A stretch of 32,895 nt of DNA from Actinomycetota bacterium (GTDB lineage Bacteria > Actinomycetota > Actinomycetes > Nanopelagicales > Nanopelagicaceae): NCBI GenBank assembly GCA_009700025.1, contig WLMW01000011.1, positions 1 through 32,895 on the forward strand, in the 5' to 3' direction. Positions 7,141-15,284 of this stretch are shown one piece after another; position 1 is the stretch's first letter; each line of letters opens with the position of its first letter. A model generated the notes under the pieces. It was not told where the DNA came from. It was given only the letters and a program-made list of their open reading frames with translations, and ran no database searches. The position numbers were made by a program, and so were the translations under genes.

Positions 7141-8403
7141 TTAAAGTTGGGCTAAGTTCATTAGTTCTTCGCGTAATGCACTTTTTACTCTCGGCTTACC
7201 ATGTACTTCACCCGCTGCAATTTCAGCCTCATTTATCCGTTGCCAAGCTGCTTGATCAACCACTTTATGGTTCGAAATCAAATCTGTAATTCCTTGTTGA
7301 TTTTTTGGAGCGCCTAAATCTGAAACTAGTAATTCCATCACTGCAGCCGCATCAGATTTATTCGTCCCAATCACACCTGATGGTCCACGCTTTGCCCAAC
7401 CTACAACATACAAGTTTTCCTTAACACGGCCGTCCTTGTTTACAACTTTTCCATTTTCATATGGGACACCATCAATACCTGCTGCTTGATAGCCAATTGC
7501 GGTAATGACTAGTCCGCACTTAACGGTCACATCGCCGTTAGGAGTGGAGTAAATAACCCCTTCTACTCGATCAGTGCCAATAATTTCCCGCGGAGTATGT
7601 TCAAAGAGAAAATGCATCGAGCGTTCATGGTTTGTGCTCGGTGAGTTCGCAATCAAAAACATAGCATCAAGGTTGCTCTTCACATCTTTTTCGGGGGCAT
7701 CACCTACTCGCAAGATTGCTGCATCAATATCTTCTCGTTGCATAATCACATTCGTGTGTTGTAGTTTTCCTAACTCGCGCAGTTCTGGGGAAGTAAAGGC
7801 AGCGTGCTCTGGGCCTCGGCGAGCGCTTATATAAACATCACGCACATTACTTTTCTTGAACACTGTAATTGCATGATCTGCTGTATCTGTTGGATCTAAT
7901 TCACTTGGCTCTAATGCCAACATCCGTGCCACATCCATCGCAACATTTCCAGCACCGATTACAACCGCAGTATCGCAGTCAAGTGATACTTCTAGATCTG
8001 AAAAATCTGGGTGTGCGTTATACCAAGGCACGAAATCCGCTGCTGACATGGACCCACGCAATTCCTCGCCAGGAATCCTTAATTTCTTCCCCAACGCTGA
8101 ACCTGTAGCAATAATTACAGCATCATATTTTTCGGAAAGCTGAGCGACAGTAATTTCGTGGCCTATTTCAACATTTGCAAATAATCGAAAATTTGGGTCT
8201 GCGGCAATCTTTTCAAAGGTTTTCGCTACTGTCTTAATTTTTGGGTGATCTGGAGCGACGCCGCTACGAACTAATCCCCAAGGCGTTGGAAGACGTTCGA
8301 TCATGTCTATGGCAAAAGCGCGATCATCGCTTTGCAAATTGTGCAGTGCTAACGCTGCGAAATAGCCGGCTGGTCCAGCGCCAACTATGGCTATCTTGTG
8401 CAT
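7141..8403 (-). CDS. fprA: Ferredoxin/adrenodoxin-type NADP+ reductase (FprA-like)
   Basis: A flavoprotein that passes electrons between NADPH and ferredoxin, in the adrenodoxin-reductase class common in Actinobacteria. The FAD-binding motif IVGAGPAGYFAA is at residues 6-17, followed by the class signature RSGVAPDHPKIK. The NADP-binding motif VIGAGNVAMDVARML lies in the middle, with SARRGPEHAAFTSPEL after it. The C-terminal GWAKRGPSGVIGTNK is also diagnostic. At 420 aa it is slightly shorter than mycobacterial FprA (~456). The ATG at 8403 follows an AAAGGGGG ribosome site at 8 bases. It is transcribed away from the gene at 8497. The ferredoxin partner is not in the window. Confidence 0.9.
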   Translation of the reverse strand: MHKIAIVGAGPAGYFAALALHNLQSDDRAFAIDMIERLPTPWGLVRSGVAPDHPKIKTVAKTFEKIAADPNFRLFANVEIGHEITVAQLSEKYDAVIIATGSALGKKLRIPGEELRGSMSAADFVPWYNAHPDFSDLEVSLDCDTAVVIGAGNVAMDVARMLALEPSELDPTDTADHAITVFKKSNVRDVYISARRGPEHAAFTSPELRELGKLQHTNVIMQREDIDAAILRVGDAPEKDVKSNLDAMFLIANSPSTNHERSMHFLFEHTPREIIGTDRVEGVIYSTPNGDVTVKCGLVITAIGYQAAGIDGVPYENGKVVNKDGRVKENLYVVGWAKRGPSGVIGTNKSDAAAVMELLVSDLGAPKNQQGITDLISNHKVVDQAAWQRINEAEIAAGEVHGKPRVKSALREELMNLAQL

Positions 8404-8496
8404 GATGATGTCCCCCTTTCAGGTTTGAAGTTTACCGTGTAACTATTATCCCACGTCTTAAGGGAACTAAGCACTAGGATTACATAACTATTAAAA

Positions 8497-9411
8497 ATGA
8501 GGGATGCGGTGACAAAACCACTTCGGCTTGAGATTTTGATTTGTGCGCCAAATGGATGTGCAGATGCTCGCGTACTTCTCGATGCCCTTGCAGGCGTAGA
8601 TCTAGCTGATAAAACAATTACTATTTTAGAGTTTGGGCCGAACTGTACGCAGACCAATAACTCAGAACTACCAGCTGAAAAAGTTGAGCACCGTCACTTT
8701 GAAGAATTTGGTGACATAGGGATGCGCCAACAATCATTCTTAACTAGCCAAGCCAACTGGATGGCTTATCTTGAAGACCACGCACTCCCCGATACTGATT
8801 TCTTCAGTGAATTGGGTGCATACTTGAACCAAGAATTCCCAGCAGATGCAATGACTTTTTATTCAAAGAATGGAACACCAAACTCTGTGGGTTCTAGGGC
8901 TGTTTATAACTGGGTGTGGGGTGAATCAGAAGTTTCCCTTTTCCCAAGTAAGCCGGCCCCTGTTTGCTCGGCTTTCTTGGTCAATCGAGAGGCCGCTGTG
9001 GCTGAAATCAATAGACGCGGAGGTGTTTTACAAAAAGGGGAACTTGAAATGCTCATCATCCCTGAACTCATTAGACAAGATCAACAATCAATTTCTCACC
9101 GAATAGCAGTTTTGCATTTTGAGGATGTCAATTTTGTAACGGCAATTCAAGCTGTGGCAAGCAATGGAAGAGTGACTGGAAACTTAGAAAAAGATTTACT
9201 ACCTCGCAAAGGTTGGCTAAAACACATGCTACGTAGATATTTCTTGAGAAGTGCAAGAATTAGAAAGGTTGGTAAATACAATTTTATCGACTCAATCAGT
9301 TTGGAAATAATGGCCATAAGTGGCTTTATTGGTGTGCTTATTGGAAGATATTTTGGTATAGGTAAAGCAGAGCTTGAATTAGCACATGCGCACCCAGTGG
9401 TAAAAAAATAG
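8497..9411 (+). CDS. Putative GT2-like glycosyltransferase-related protein
   Basis: I do not recognise a full family. The opening LEILICAPNGCADARVLLDAL and the segment NWMAYLEDHALPDTDFFSEL resemble the first strand and the acidic DxD-like region of GT-A (GT2) glycosyltransferases, with Asp-x-His in place of a clean DxD. Residues ~265-290 (EIMAISGFIGVLIGRYFGIG) form one hydrophobic segment, probably a membrane anchor. The start is ATG 8497; GTG 8509, with GAGGG at 8499-8503, is an alternative. It is divergent from fprA by 93 bases and convergent with the synthetase gene by 25 bases. A role in glycan or glycolipid assembly is possible but unproven. Confidence 0.45.
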   Translation: MRDAVTKPLRLEILICAPNGCADARVLLDALAGVDLADKTITILEFGPNCTQTNNSELPAEKVEHRHFEEFGDIGMRQQSFLTSQANWMAYLEDHALPDTDFFSELGAYLNQEFPADAMTFYSKNGTPNSVGSRAVYNWVWGESEVSLFPSKPAPVCSAFLVNREAAVAEINRRGGVLQKGELEMLIIPELIRQDQQSISHRIAVLHFEDVNFVTAIQAVASNGRVTGNLEKDLLPRKGWLKHMLRRYFLRSARIRKVGKYNFIDSISLEIMAISGFIGVLIGRYFGIGKAELELAHAHPVVKK

Positions 9412-9436
9412 AAGACTGCTCTAAGCCATAGCAGAA

Positions 9437-11926
9437 TCAAATATTTAAATAGTTGGCCTGTTGTGAATCATTAAAAAACTTCAAAACTTTAGGAACAATG
9501 TTTGGCAAGTATTCGTGGTTCAGTAGCGTCATATGAGAACCTCCTACTTTTTCAAAACTTAGAAACTCATAATTTTCCCAATCTTTCAATGGTTTATCTA
9601 TAGAGCAGAATAAAAGATGAACTTGGAAATCTGGTTTCGCCGCTAATTTATGCTTTAAAGCAAGACGGCCGATATGGAGAAGAAAAAATTCATAAGAACT
9701 CTGATTGCGTGCCTTGATTCGCCTTTTGGCAGATGCTTTTAACTCCCTTGGTGAGCGTGTTACTAGATCCAATAAACGACTCAAGTTTGATGTAATTAAA
9801 TATTTTCTTTTAGACATTGAAATTTGATTGGCGAACCCACATTGATCTAAGTTGATCATTTTCACTTCTCTACCGAGGGTTCGTAAATTCATTCCAGTTA
9901 CACAGGAAATCACAGACCCTGCCGAGTGGCCTAATAAGTGAATTTCACCTTCGGGAAACAACTCATGAATCTGCTCAGCTGCAGAATGGGCCATCTTCTC
10001 AACAGTTTTTTCAACATTCTCCAATGTATGGAGCCCTTTTGGCTCCATAATTATTAGGGGTTGGTTTTGGCCTACCGCATCCGCAAACTCCTTATAAAAA
10101 ATTGCAGTAACACCAGCACCCGGGAAAATGAATATTGGAGTCTGCAAGCCGCTCTTGTTTAATTCAACAATATTGCTTTCCAGGGTCGCACCCATTGTCT
10201 GTAAGTACAGACCTATTTCCTTTGCAGTTCTGTGTTTCAAGAAAATAGATGGATTAATTTTTAAATAACCAAAGAAGCTCGCAGCTACCCCGAACTCTAC
10301 TGCGGCAAGTGAGTCCATACCTGCACCAAAGACATCTTCAGCCAAAGTTAGGTTCGGCTTATTTAACACCTGTTGAAGCTGTGATAGAGCAAATTTCTCA
10401 TATGTAGTTGGCTCTTTTGCTTTTTCATCGACCCTCCATCTTTCCCAACTGTTATTAAGAAGGTATTGACGATCTATTTTCCCATTTGCATTTAGTGGGA
10501 TTTTTTCATGTTTGACTAGTTTTGTAGGAACCAAGTGGCTAGATAACTTTTCTAAAAGAATGTCGTACACATGCTTTGGCTCCAGCTTGGAGCCAGCCTC
10601 TAGTACTAGATGTGCTACTAATGTGGATTTACCATTTTCATCGGTGTGTGGAATAACAGTCAAAATTTCAATTCCTGGAATTAAACGCAGTACAGCCTCT
10701 GACTCCGATGGCTCTACTAACCGACCGTTGATTTTAACCAGGTCATCACGACGGCCAATAAATGTAACTAATCCATTATTGTTGACTTTGACCAAGTCAC
10801 CACTCGCATATTTGCGAACACCATCTTCTCCTTGAAAAAACTTTTGTGTGGTTAATTCTTCATTCTCAAAATATCCCTGTGCTAAACATCCTGTTATTAC
10901 CAACTCTTTAAGCTCAGAATCACCACTTATAGAGACGAGTTCGAGATTTTGGAACTCATCAATTCGTGCAACCGGTACTCGGCCCAATTCAGGCACTTCA
11001 TTGGGTTCAATCCGAAAATGAATTATTGCTCCTGGGGCTTCAGATGATCCGTATCTATTGGTTATTCGAGCTCTATTACCGGTGAGCGCTCTCAATTTTT
11101 CAATTTGAACCCAATCAGCGCTCTCACCATAAATCGCAATGTCGTTTATGGTATCTAGTGTCAGCGACGCAGATTTGGTGTCAAAAATTCGCTCTCCTAG
11201 CGATGTACTAAATGCTAAATCAGTCATTGCTTCTCTGTTTATAAACTCAATTATCTTATCGGCGGATTGAGTTGGATTCATCATATAAACCTGGTTGCCT
11301 ACACACACACTCATTGCCTGTCTAGCTCCTGCAGTAAAAGCTAAAGAAGAGAATCTAGCCATTTTATAGGTTTTGCCTCCTTCGTTGGAATATTTCCTAC
11401 TGCCTTCAAATAGTTCATCATAGGTAGACCAGTCCCAAAGGATTCCTTTTGGTTCACCGGTCGAACCAGAAGTGAATAAGACTGAAGCTGATTTTTTTAC
11501 ATCTATTTCTGGAGCCAAAAATGAGATTTCTTTATCACGCCCTACAAATATCTGTTGTATATCTGACCTGTCCAAAACTTCATTACCTGTATTGACCAAG
11601 AAATTGGGACTCCCTAAACGTTTAAGAATTGCAGAGAGGTATTCTGAACCAATTTGAGAGTCAATTAACGCAAAAGGGGTTCTAGATCTTATCGCCGAGT
11701 GATAAGCGATTACCGAATTTATGGTTGACCCAAGGAGAATGGGTAGAAAATGAGTTGTTAATTGCATTCTTTCAAGAGTGTGTGAAAAAGAATTCACCAA
11801 CTGATCAAATTCTAAGGCTGTTAATTTTTCAGTTTCTGAGATGAGAATAGTTTTCTGTGGGAATTCTTCAGCAGTTTTTCTGATTGAGATAGAACTCAGG
11901 GCTTCAGACTGCTCAAGGTTCGACAC
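9437..11926 (-). CDS. Single-module NRPS-like synthetase: adenylation, carrier, thioesterase
   Basis: 829 aa with three domains. Residues ~15-480 form an AMP-binding adenylation domain: core A3 SVLFTSGSTGEPKG (148-161), A5 RYGSSEAPG, A7 YASGDLV, A8 GRRDDLVKINGR and A10 NANGKIDR, whose Lys is catalytic. The region at ~515-585 is a carrier domain with FGAGMDSLAAV, where the Ser accepts phosphopantetheine. Residues ~595-829 form an alpha/beta hydrolase thioesterase with GHSAG. There is no condensation domain. Such A-T-TE enzymes activate one acid and release it, sometimes as a dimer or ester. The start is GTG 11926, six bases after TAGAAT, so the message may be leaderless. No phosphopantetheinyl transferase gene lies nearby. 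The product cannot be predicted reliably from sequence alone. Confidence 0.88.
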   Translation of the reverse strand: MSNLEQSEALSSISIRKTAEEFPQKTILISETEKLTALEFDQLVNSFSHTLERMQLTTHFLPILLGSTINSVIAYHSAIRSRTPFALIDSQIGSEYLSAILKRLGSPNFLVNTGNEVLDRSDIQQIFVGRDKEISFLAPEIDVKKSASVLFTSGSTGEPKGILWDWSTYDELFEGSRKYSNEGGKTYKMARFSSLAFTAGARQAMSVCVGNQVYMMNPTQSADKIIEFINREAMTDLAFSTSLGERIFDTKSASLTLDTINDIAIYGESADWVQIEKLRALTGNRARITNRYGSSEAPGAIIHFRIEPNEVPELGRVPVARIDEFQNLELVSISGDSELKELVITGCLAQGYFENEELTTQKFFQGEDGVRKYASGDLVKVNNNGLVTFIGRRDDLVKINGRLVEPSESEAVLRLIPGIEILTVIPHTDENGKSTLVAHLVLEAGSKLEPKHVYDILLEKLSSHLVPTKLVKHEKIPLNANGKIDRQYLLNNSWERWRVDEKAKEPTTYEKFALSQLQQVLNKPNLTLAEDVFGAGMDSLAAVEFGVAASFFGYLKINPSIFLKHRTAKEIGLYLQTMGATLESNIVELNKSGLQTPIFIFPGAGVTAIFYKEFADAVGQNQPLIIMEPKGLHTLENVEKTVEKMAHSAAEQIHELFPEGEIHLLGHSAGSVISCVTGMNLRTLGREVKMINLDQCGFANQISMSKRKYLITSNLSRLLDLVTRSPRELKASAKRRIKARNQSSYEFFLLHIGRLALKHKLAAKPDFQVHLLFCSIDKPLKDWENYEFLSFEKVGGSHMTLLNHEYLPNIVPKVLKFFNDSQQANYLNI

Positions 11927-11932
11927 CCTAAG

Positions 11933-11938
11933 ATTCTA
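11933..11938 (-). promoter_or_regulatory. -10 element of the NRPS-like gene (leaderless)
   Basis: TAGAAT on the minus strand ends six bases before GTG 11926, so transcription would begin at or next to the start codon. No usable ribosome site is present. Confidence 0.5.
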
Positions 11939-11955
11939 TCGACTTCCACGGGCAG

Positions 11956-12501
11956 TTACGTTGTTTGAGTTCTTCTATCCCAAAAAAATAACCCACCTAA
12001 GAAAATAACAAGCAGGGCAATTAAAACAATTTGAATTTCTATTTTTTTGCCGGACGCAGGTTGAATCTCATCGCCTGGAACAGTGATTATCTGCTCTGCT
12101 CCTAAGGGGACACCTTGGATTGTGTAAGGTGCGTGATCGTTTCCAACAAATTCAACACTGAACAACTGTTCTCCTGAACGCGTGGCGAACTGATAGGTGT
12201 TGAGATGAAACCACTCATTGTAGATACGCATGATTTTTTGACCATCTAAATACACGTGTGCATGACCTTCGCCAATGACATGCCGCTTCGATGCCATTTC
12301 TGGGCGCCATCGAAAATTTGAAGTGACAACATGAACATTGAATCCGCCAGTGAGATCTTTCTCGACTTCGAGACTTACTTTTGGTGCCATATCTTGCTCA
12401 ACCTCATGAATTATGAATACACCGTCAGAATGTGCATGCAAAGGGACCGGGCTCGCAATAAGCAATATCCACCCTGTCATGAGATAGATGAGTAGCTTCA
12501 C
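11956..12501 (-). CDS. Secreted, membrane-anchored hypothetical protein with His-rich motif
   Basis: 181 aa with an N-terminal signal peptide ending near PLHA, followed by HSDG. The conserved-looking core NFRWRPE, GEGHAHVYLDGQKIMRIYNEWFH and VGNDHAPY places several His residues (GHAH, WFH, NDH) where a metal site could form. A C-terminal hydrophobic helix (about 155-173) ends in DRRTQTT, so the domain would face outward. I recognise no named family with certainty; a periplasmic or extracellular copper-type binding domain is a guess. The start is GTG 12501, six bases after TATATT. It ends 29 bases before the synthetase gene on the same strand, although that gene has its own -10. Confidence 0.6.
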   Translation of the reverse strand: MKLLIYLMTGWILLIASPVPLHAHSDGVFIIHEVEQDMAPKVSLEVEKDLTGGFNVHVVTSNFRWRPEMASKRHVIGEGHAHVYLDGQKIMRIYNEWFHLNTYQFATRSGEQLFSVEFVGNDHAPYTIQGVPLGAEQIITVPGDEIQPASGKKIEIQIVLIALLVIFLGGLFFWDRRTQTT

Positions 12502-12507
12502 GAGCTA

Positions 12508-12513
12508 AATATA
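12508..12513 (-). promoter_or_regulatory. -10 element of the gene at 12501 (leaderless)
   Basis: TATATT on the minus strand, then a six-base spacer, then GTG 12501. There is no room for a ribosome site, so the message is probably leaderless. Confidence 0.5.
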
Positions 12514-12597
12514 GTGAACTTATTCTTTTAAACAACAGTTAGTTTGTTAACCTGCTGTTCATCTCCCGCTCAGTTAAACGTGTCGATAACCACTCAT

Positions 12598-12603
12598 TAT
12601 AAT
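12598..12603 (+). promoter_or_regulatory. -10 element of the gene at 12618
   Basis: A perfect TATAAT 14 bases before ATG 12618, predicting a leader of about 7 bases, too short for a normal ribosome site. Confidence 0.55.
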
Positions 12604-12617
12604 TTTAATCTTACGTC

Positions 12618-13106
12618 ATGAAACGAAAATTTATCTCTTTGATAGTAATTATTGCTTGCGGCAATATTTCTCCGGTTAATGCAGCCAATTTGACTGAAAA
12701 AATTATTTACAATAAAAAGACAGCCGTAACTTTCACGATTGTCGACTCACTAACCTTGAATCCAAATGGATGTAAGGATGTTTACATCAAATACACCATA
12801 GATAAGTCTATTTTTTACCCTAATGCTTACGTAATGTTTGGTCTATATTCAAAGGACAACAACGAAGCCCAAGCCATTTATGTTGAACCTGGCAATGGCA
12901 AAGGCGCTCAAGGTAAAGATGCTTGGGCGGGAGAAAAAGAAATGGTTTTCTGTGGCAAAGCTAAGAATTATGTCAATGAATATGGAGATAAAGTAGTCGC
13001 TCCAGCTTTCCCCAAAGGGAAATATACCTTCGTTGCTCGCTTAACTGTACTTAAACCAAAATTAATTACTACACCTTCAAAAGAAATAGTCTTTACAGTT
13101 AAATAG
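12618..13106 (+). CDS. Secreted hypothetical protein
   Basis: 162 aa with a signal peptide (MKRKFISLIVIIACGN..., cut near VNAA). The mature part is mostly predicted beta strand: KTAVTFTIVDSLTLNP, VYIKYTIDKS and a final GKYTFVARLTVL...EIVFTV. This gives an Ig-like or beta-sandwich impression. Two Cys in the mature chain (in NGCKDV and VFCGKA) may form a disulfide. No membrane segment follows the signal peptide, so it is probably released or held non-covalently. No family was recognised. It is divergent from the gene at 12501 by 116 bases and is followed by a strong hairpin terminator. Confidence 0.6.
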   Translation: MKRKFISLIVIIACGNISPVNAANLTEKIIYNKKTAVTFTIVDSLTLNPNGCKDVYIKYTIDKSIFYPNAYVMFGLYSKDNNEAQAIYVEPGNGKGAQGKDAWAGEKEMVFCGKAKNYVNEYGDKVVAPAFPKGKYTFVARLTVLKPKLITTPSKEIVFTVK

Positions 13107-13135
13107 TCTAAATAAGACTATAACCGCTTTGAATA

Positions 13136-13177
13136 AGAAAGACCCTGCGCGCAGACATCTACGAGCAGGGTCTTTCT
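13136..13177. terminator. Bidirectional terminator between convergent genes
   Basis: A perfect 13-bp stem, AGAAAGACCCTGC with GCAGGGTCTTTCT, around a 16-base loop. It sits between the stops of the genes at 13106 (+) and 13193 (-) and can serve both. Confidence 0.85.
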
Positions 13178-13192
13178 GTTCAATTGTTTAAC

Positions 13193-14806
13193 TTATGAGC
13201 CGAAAACAGTCTCCCAATCAGAGATAGCGAGTCTGTAGAACGCGCCGCCTTCAAGTGTCTTTTGGTTAAACTTTAGAATTCCACTTGAAGTCTTCGTGGT
13301 GAGGTCTGGACGCGCTGTATATGCGCCAGTTGTGTGTACCTGTGCGTTGAAGTAGAAGTACTTGGTTGTGTCGCCAGGCTTGGCAATCATTGATGTCACG
13401 TCAATGATTCCTGATGATTCTTCATCAGTTGTCATGAAGTTTGAGCCTTTTGGTGCGAAGTAATTTGGGTTGAACTGTGCGACTACTGCGAGCTTCCCAT
13501 CTTTAGGACGGAAAGCGACGATGCGTGCAAGGTGGTCATTTTTACCTGGATCTTCTTGTAGTAAGACGATGCCATCAGAAGTAACTGTCATGTTATCTGG
13601 CTTGCTGAGGTACGGATCTTCTGACCCATCAAGTAGGAGTTCGAGTTTAGCTCCTAGCTCAGGCTTTTGACCGTCAACAAATGTAAGTCTCCAGAAGCCG
13701 CCACCGTCGCGTGAAACAGTTGGTGTTGCTGGATTTGACTTTGTTGCACCTGGATCTTTATTAGATTCGGTTGTCACAAAGTAAAAGACGTTTGGGTTAG
13801 TTGGATCCCATTCGCCATCTTCAACGCGTGACATTTCAGTTCCTTGGGCTAAATGGTCAGCCTGCTGAGTCTTCATGTCAGCATCCCAAATTGTCTTTTT
13901 GAAAGTCACATCAACAGCCTTATTCTTTCCGTACGTTGCACGGAAAGCATTGTCGTTTGCGATATCCGGAATACTCATGACGTGGACCTCACCGTTGGTA
14001 AGGCCGGCCTTGTCAGCAAAAGTGCCTTCGGTTGTCTTAGTTCCAACATACATAAAGAGTTGAGAATCTGTCGCGTTGCCGTCTTCATTGCCCATGACAA
14101 CGGTGTTCTTGCCTGGCTTGAGGTTTGGCATCAAGTTTTCCCATGATGCTAATCCCATTCTAGGAAGGTTTATTCCGTTTCCATCCATGTCGAACGCGAA
14201 AGCTCGTCCATATCCACTATCGCCATCTTCTTCACCCGATAGGAATACAGGGCCTTCATGTCCATAAGTGGTTGACCCATCCTTAAATGAGAGTCCCCCA
14301 GCTTGGACGAGAGTTGCTGAACAGAAACGGCTGATGAAGTTATCCATGCCTAGGGTTTGAGTTGTTGGCGCTGCACCAACAGTAGTGTCCTGATATTTCT
14401 TTGTGTTGTAGTTGTAGAAACTCCATGTTTTAATAAAGTCTGACGCGCTAGAAACACGATCTCCGGCTTTAGTTAGAATCAATTTTGTAATTGATATTCC
14501 TTGAATCGTTTTACCTTTGTCTGCCGCCTTTGCGAGTGCCCCGATTGCGCCGTATGAAGGAACTTCATGTACTGAAAGAAGTGTGATTGTTCCATCTTCA
14601 TTTCGATATGCGCCCATTCCATCTGGGATACCTTGAATCGCGACTCCAGAAATAGTATCTCCCGCATATGCAAGTGGCTTAATCTTTGCTGCACTTGTTG
14701 AAGCTGTAATGTATTCTGGTTTCGTTAATACTGAGTTTGCGACTGCTGATCCAGCAATAGTTGCAAGAATTGCAACCCCTGCCACGATCTTGTGACGAGT
14801 ATTCAT
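13193..14806 (-). CDS. Secreted PhoX/DUF839-family protein (putative alkaline phosphatase)
   Basis: 537 aa with an N-terminal signal segment (VAGVAILATIAGSAVA). The body has the DUF839/PhoX pattern of repeated beta-propeller blades: HEGPVFLSGEEDGDSGYG, TVVMGNEDGNATDSQLFMYVG, MSRVEDGEWDP...FYFVTTESN, GGGFWRLTF and KPDNMTVTSDGIVLLQEDPG. PhoX enzymes are extracytoplasmic phosphatases using iron and calcium; the many Asp/Glu fit metal binding, but I cannot confirm the active site, so the activity is provisional. An AAGGA ribosome site precedes the ATG. It is monocistronic, ending at a strong terminator. Phosphate scavenging would suit a freshwater organism; this is inference. Confidence 0.75.
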   Translation of the reverse strand: MNTRHKIVAGVAILATIAGSAVANSVLTKPEYITASTSAAKIKPLAYAGDTISGVAIQGIPDGMGAYRNEDGTITLLSVHEVPSYGAIGALAKAADKGKTIQGISITKLILTKAGDRVSSASDFIKTWSFYNYNTKKYQDTTVGAAPTTQTLGMDNFISRFCSATLVQAGGLSFKDGSTTYGHEGPVFLSGEEDGDSGYGRAFAFDMDGNGINLPRMGLASWENLMPNLKPGKNTVVMGNEDGNATDSQLFMYVGTKTTEGTFADKAGLTNGEVHVMSIPDIANDNAFRATYGKNKAVDVTFKKTIWDADMKTQQADHLAQGTEMSRVEDGEWDPTNPNVFYFVTTESNKDPGATKSNPATPTVSRDGGGFWRLTFVDGQKPELGAKLELLLDGSEDPYLSKPDNMTVTSDGIVLLQEDPGKNDHLARIVAFRPKDGKLAVVAQFNPNYFAPKGSNFMTTDEESSGIIDVTSMIAKPGDTTKYFYFNAQVHTTGAYTARPDLTTKTSSGILKFNQKTLEGGAFYRLAISDWETVFGS

Positions 14807-15013
14807 GGTTTTCCTTGTCCCTTGACTAGAGGTCGCAACACATGTGAGTCGTGACCTTGGTGGGTAAGGCTGCCGTCCAAAAGTAAACTGTTAGTGCTGT
14901 GCAAACTAAGATTCAACTAACGTAAAGTGAATAAATCATCACCATAATCCCAATTGCTCAGTTTTCAGGAGTAGAGGTCCGCTATCAATTTGAAAAACTT
15001 TAAGCTTTCTGTG

Positions 15014-15102
15014 CGGAGACGAGGAGATTTGAACTCCTGAAGGCGATTAAACCTTACCTCGTTAGCAGTGAGGCGCACTCGACCGGGCTATGCGACGTCT
15101 CC
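15014..15102 (-). tRNA. tRNA-Ser (anticodon GCT)
   Basis: An 89-base class II tRNA with acceptor GGAGACG/CGTCTCC, discriminator G, a long variable arm, T-loop TTCAAAT and anticodon loop CTGCTAA, reading AGC/AGU. CCA is not encoded. Its 5' half and upstream DNA recur at 17361-17424. Confidence 0.95.
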
Positions 15103-15135
15103 AAGTGGTAGGCATAGTTTACAGGTTCAAAAGAC
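15071..15135. repeat. Direct repeat copy 1 (tRNA-Ser 5' half plus upstream DNA)
   Basis: This 65-base stretch covers the acceptor and D-arm half of tRNA-Ser and 33 bases upstream. It recurs in the same orientation at 17361-17424 with 28 of the first 32 bases identical and an unbroken 18-base block at the far end (AGTTTACAGGTTCAAAAG). Confidence 0.85.
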
Positions 15136-15272
15136 CAACCTCCTAACTACAAATTAGCTCCATACACACGCAAAACCAGGGGAATTTGAATGTTTGGAAA
15201 CTCCTCCCCTCCGACCCATCTGACGGACACCAGATTGAACGAAAAATATAACCTCTCATAAATCTTGCTTGC

Positions 15273-15278
15273 TACCCT
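15273..15278 (+). promoter_or_regulatory. -10 element of the acyltransferase gene (leaderless)
   Basis: TACCCT followed by six bases and GTG 15285. It fits the same spacing seen for other genes here, but the hexamer is weak. Confidence 0.35.
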
Positions 15279-15284
15279 CGCTTC

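Noticed and set aside
8440-8493. A nine-base direct repeat, TAACTATTA, at 8440-8448 and 8485-8493 in the fprA divergent region
   Set aside because: Short and AT-rich; two copies 45 bases apart could be chance in this base composition, and no -10 or known site fits both.
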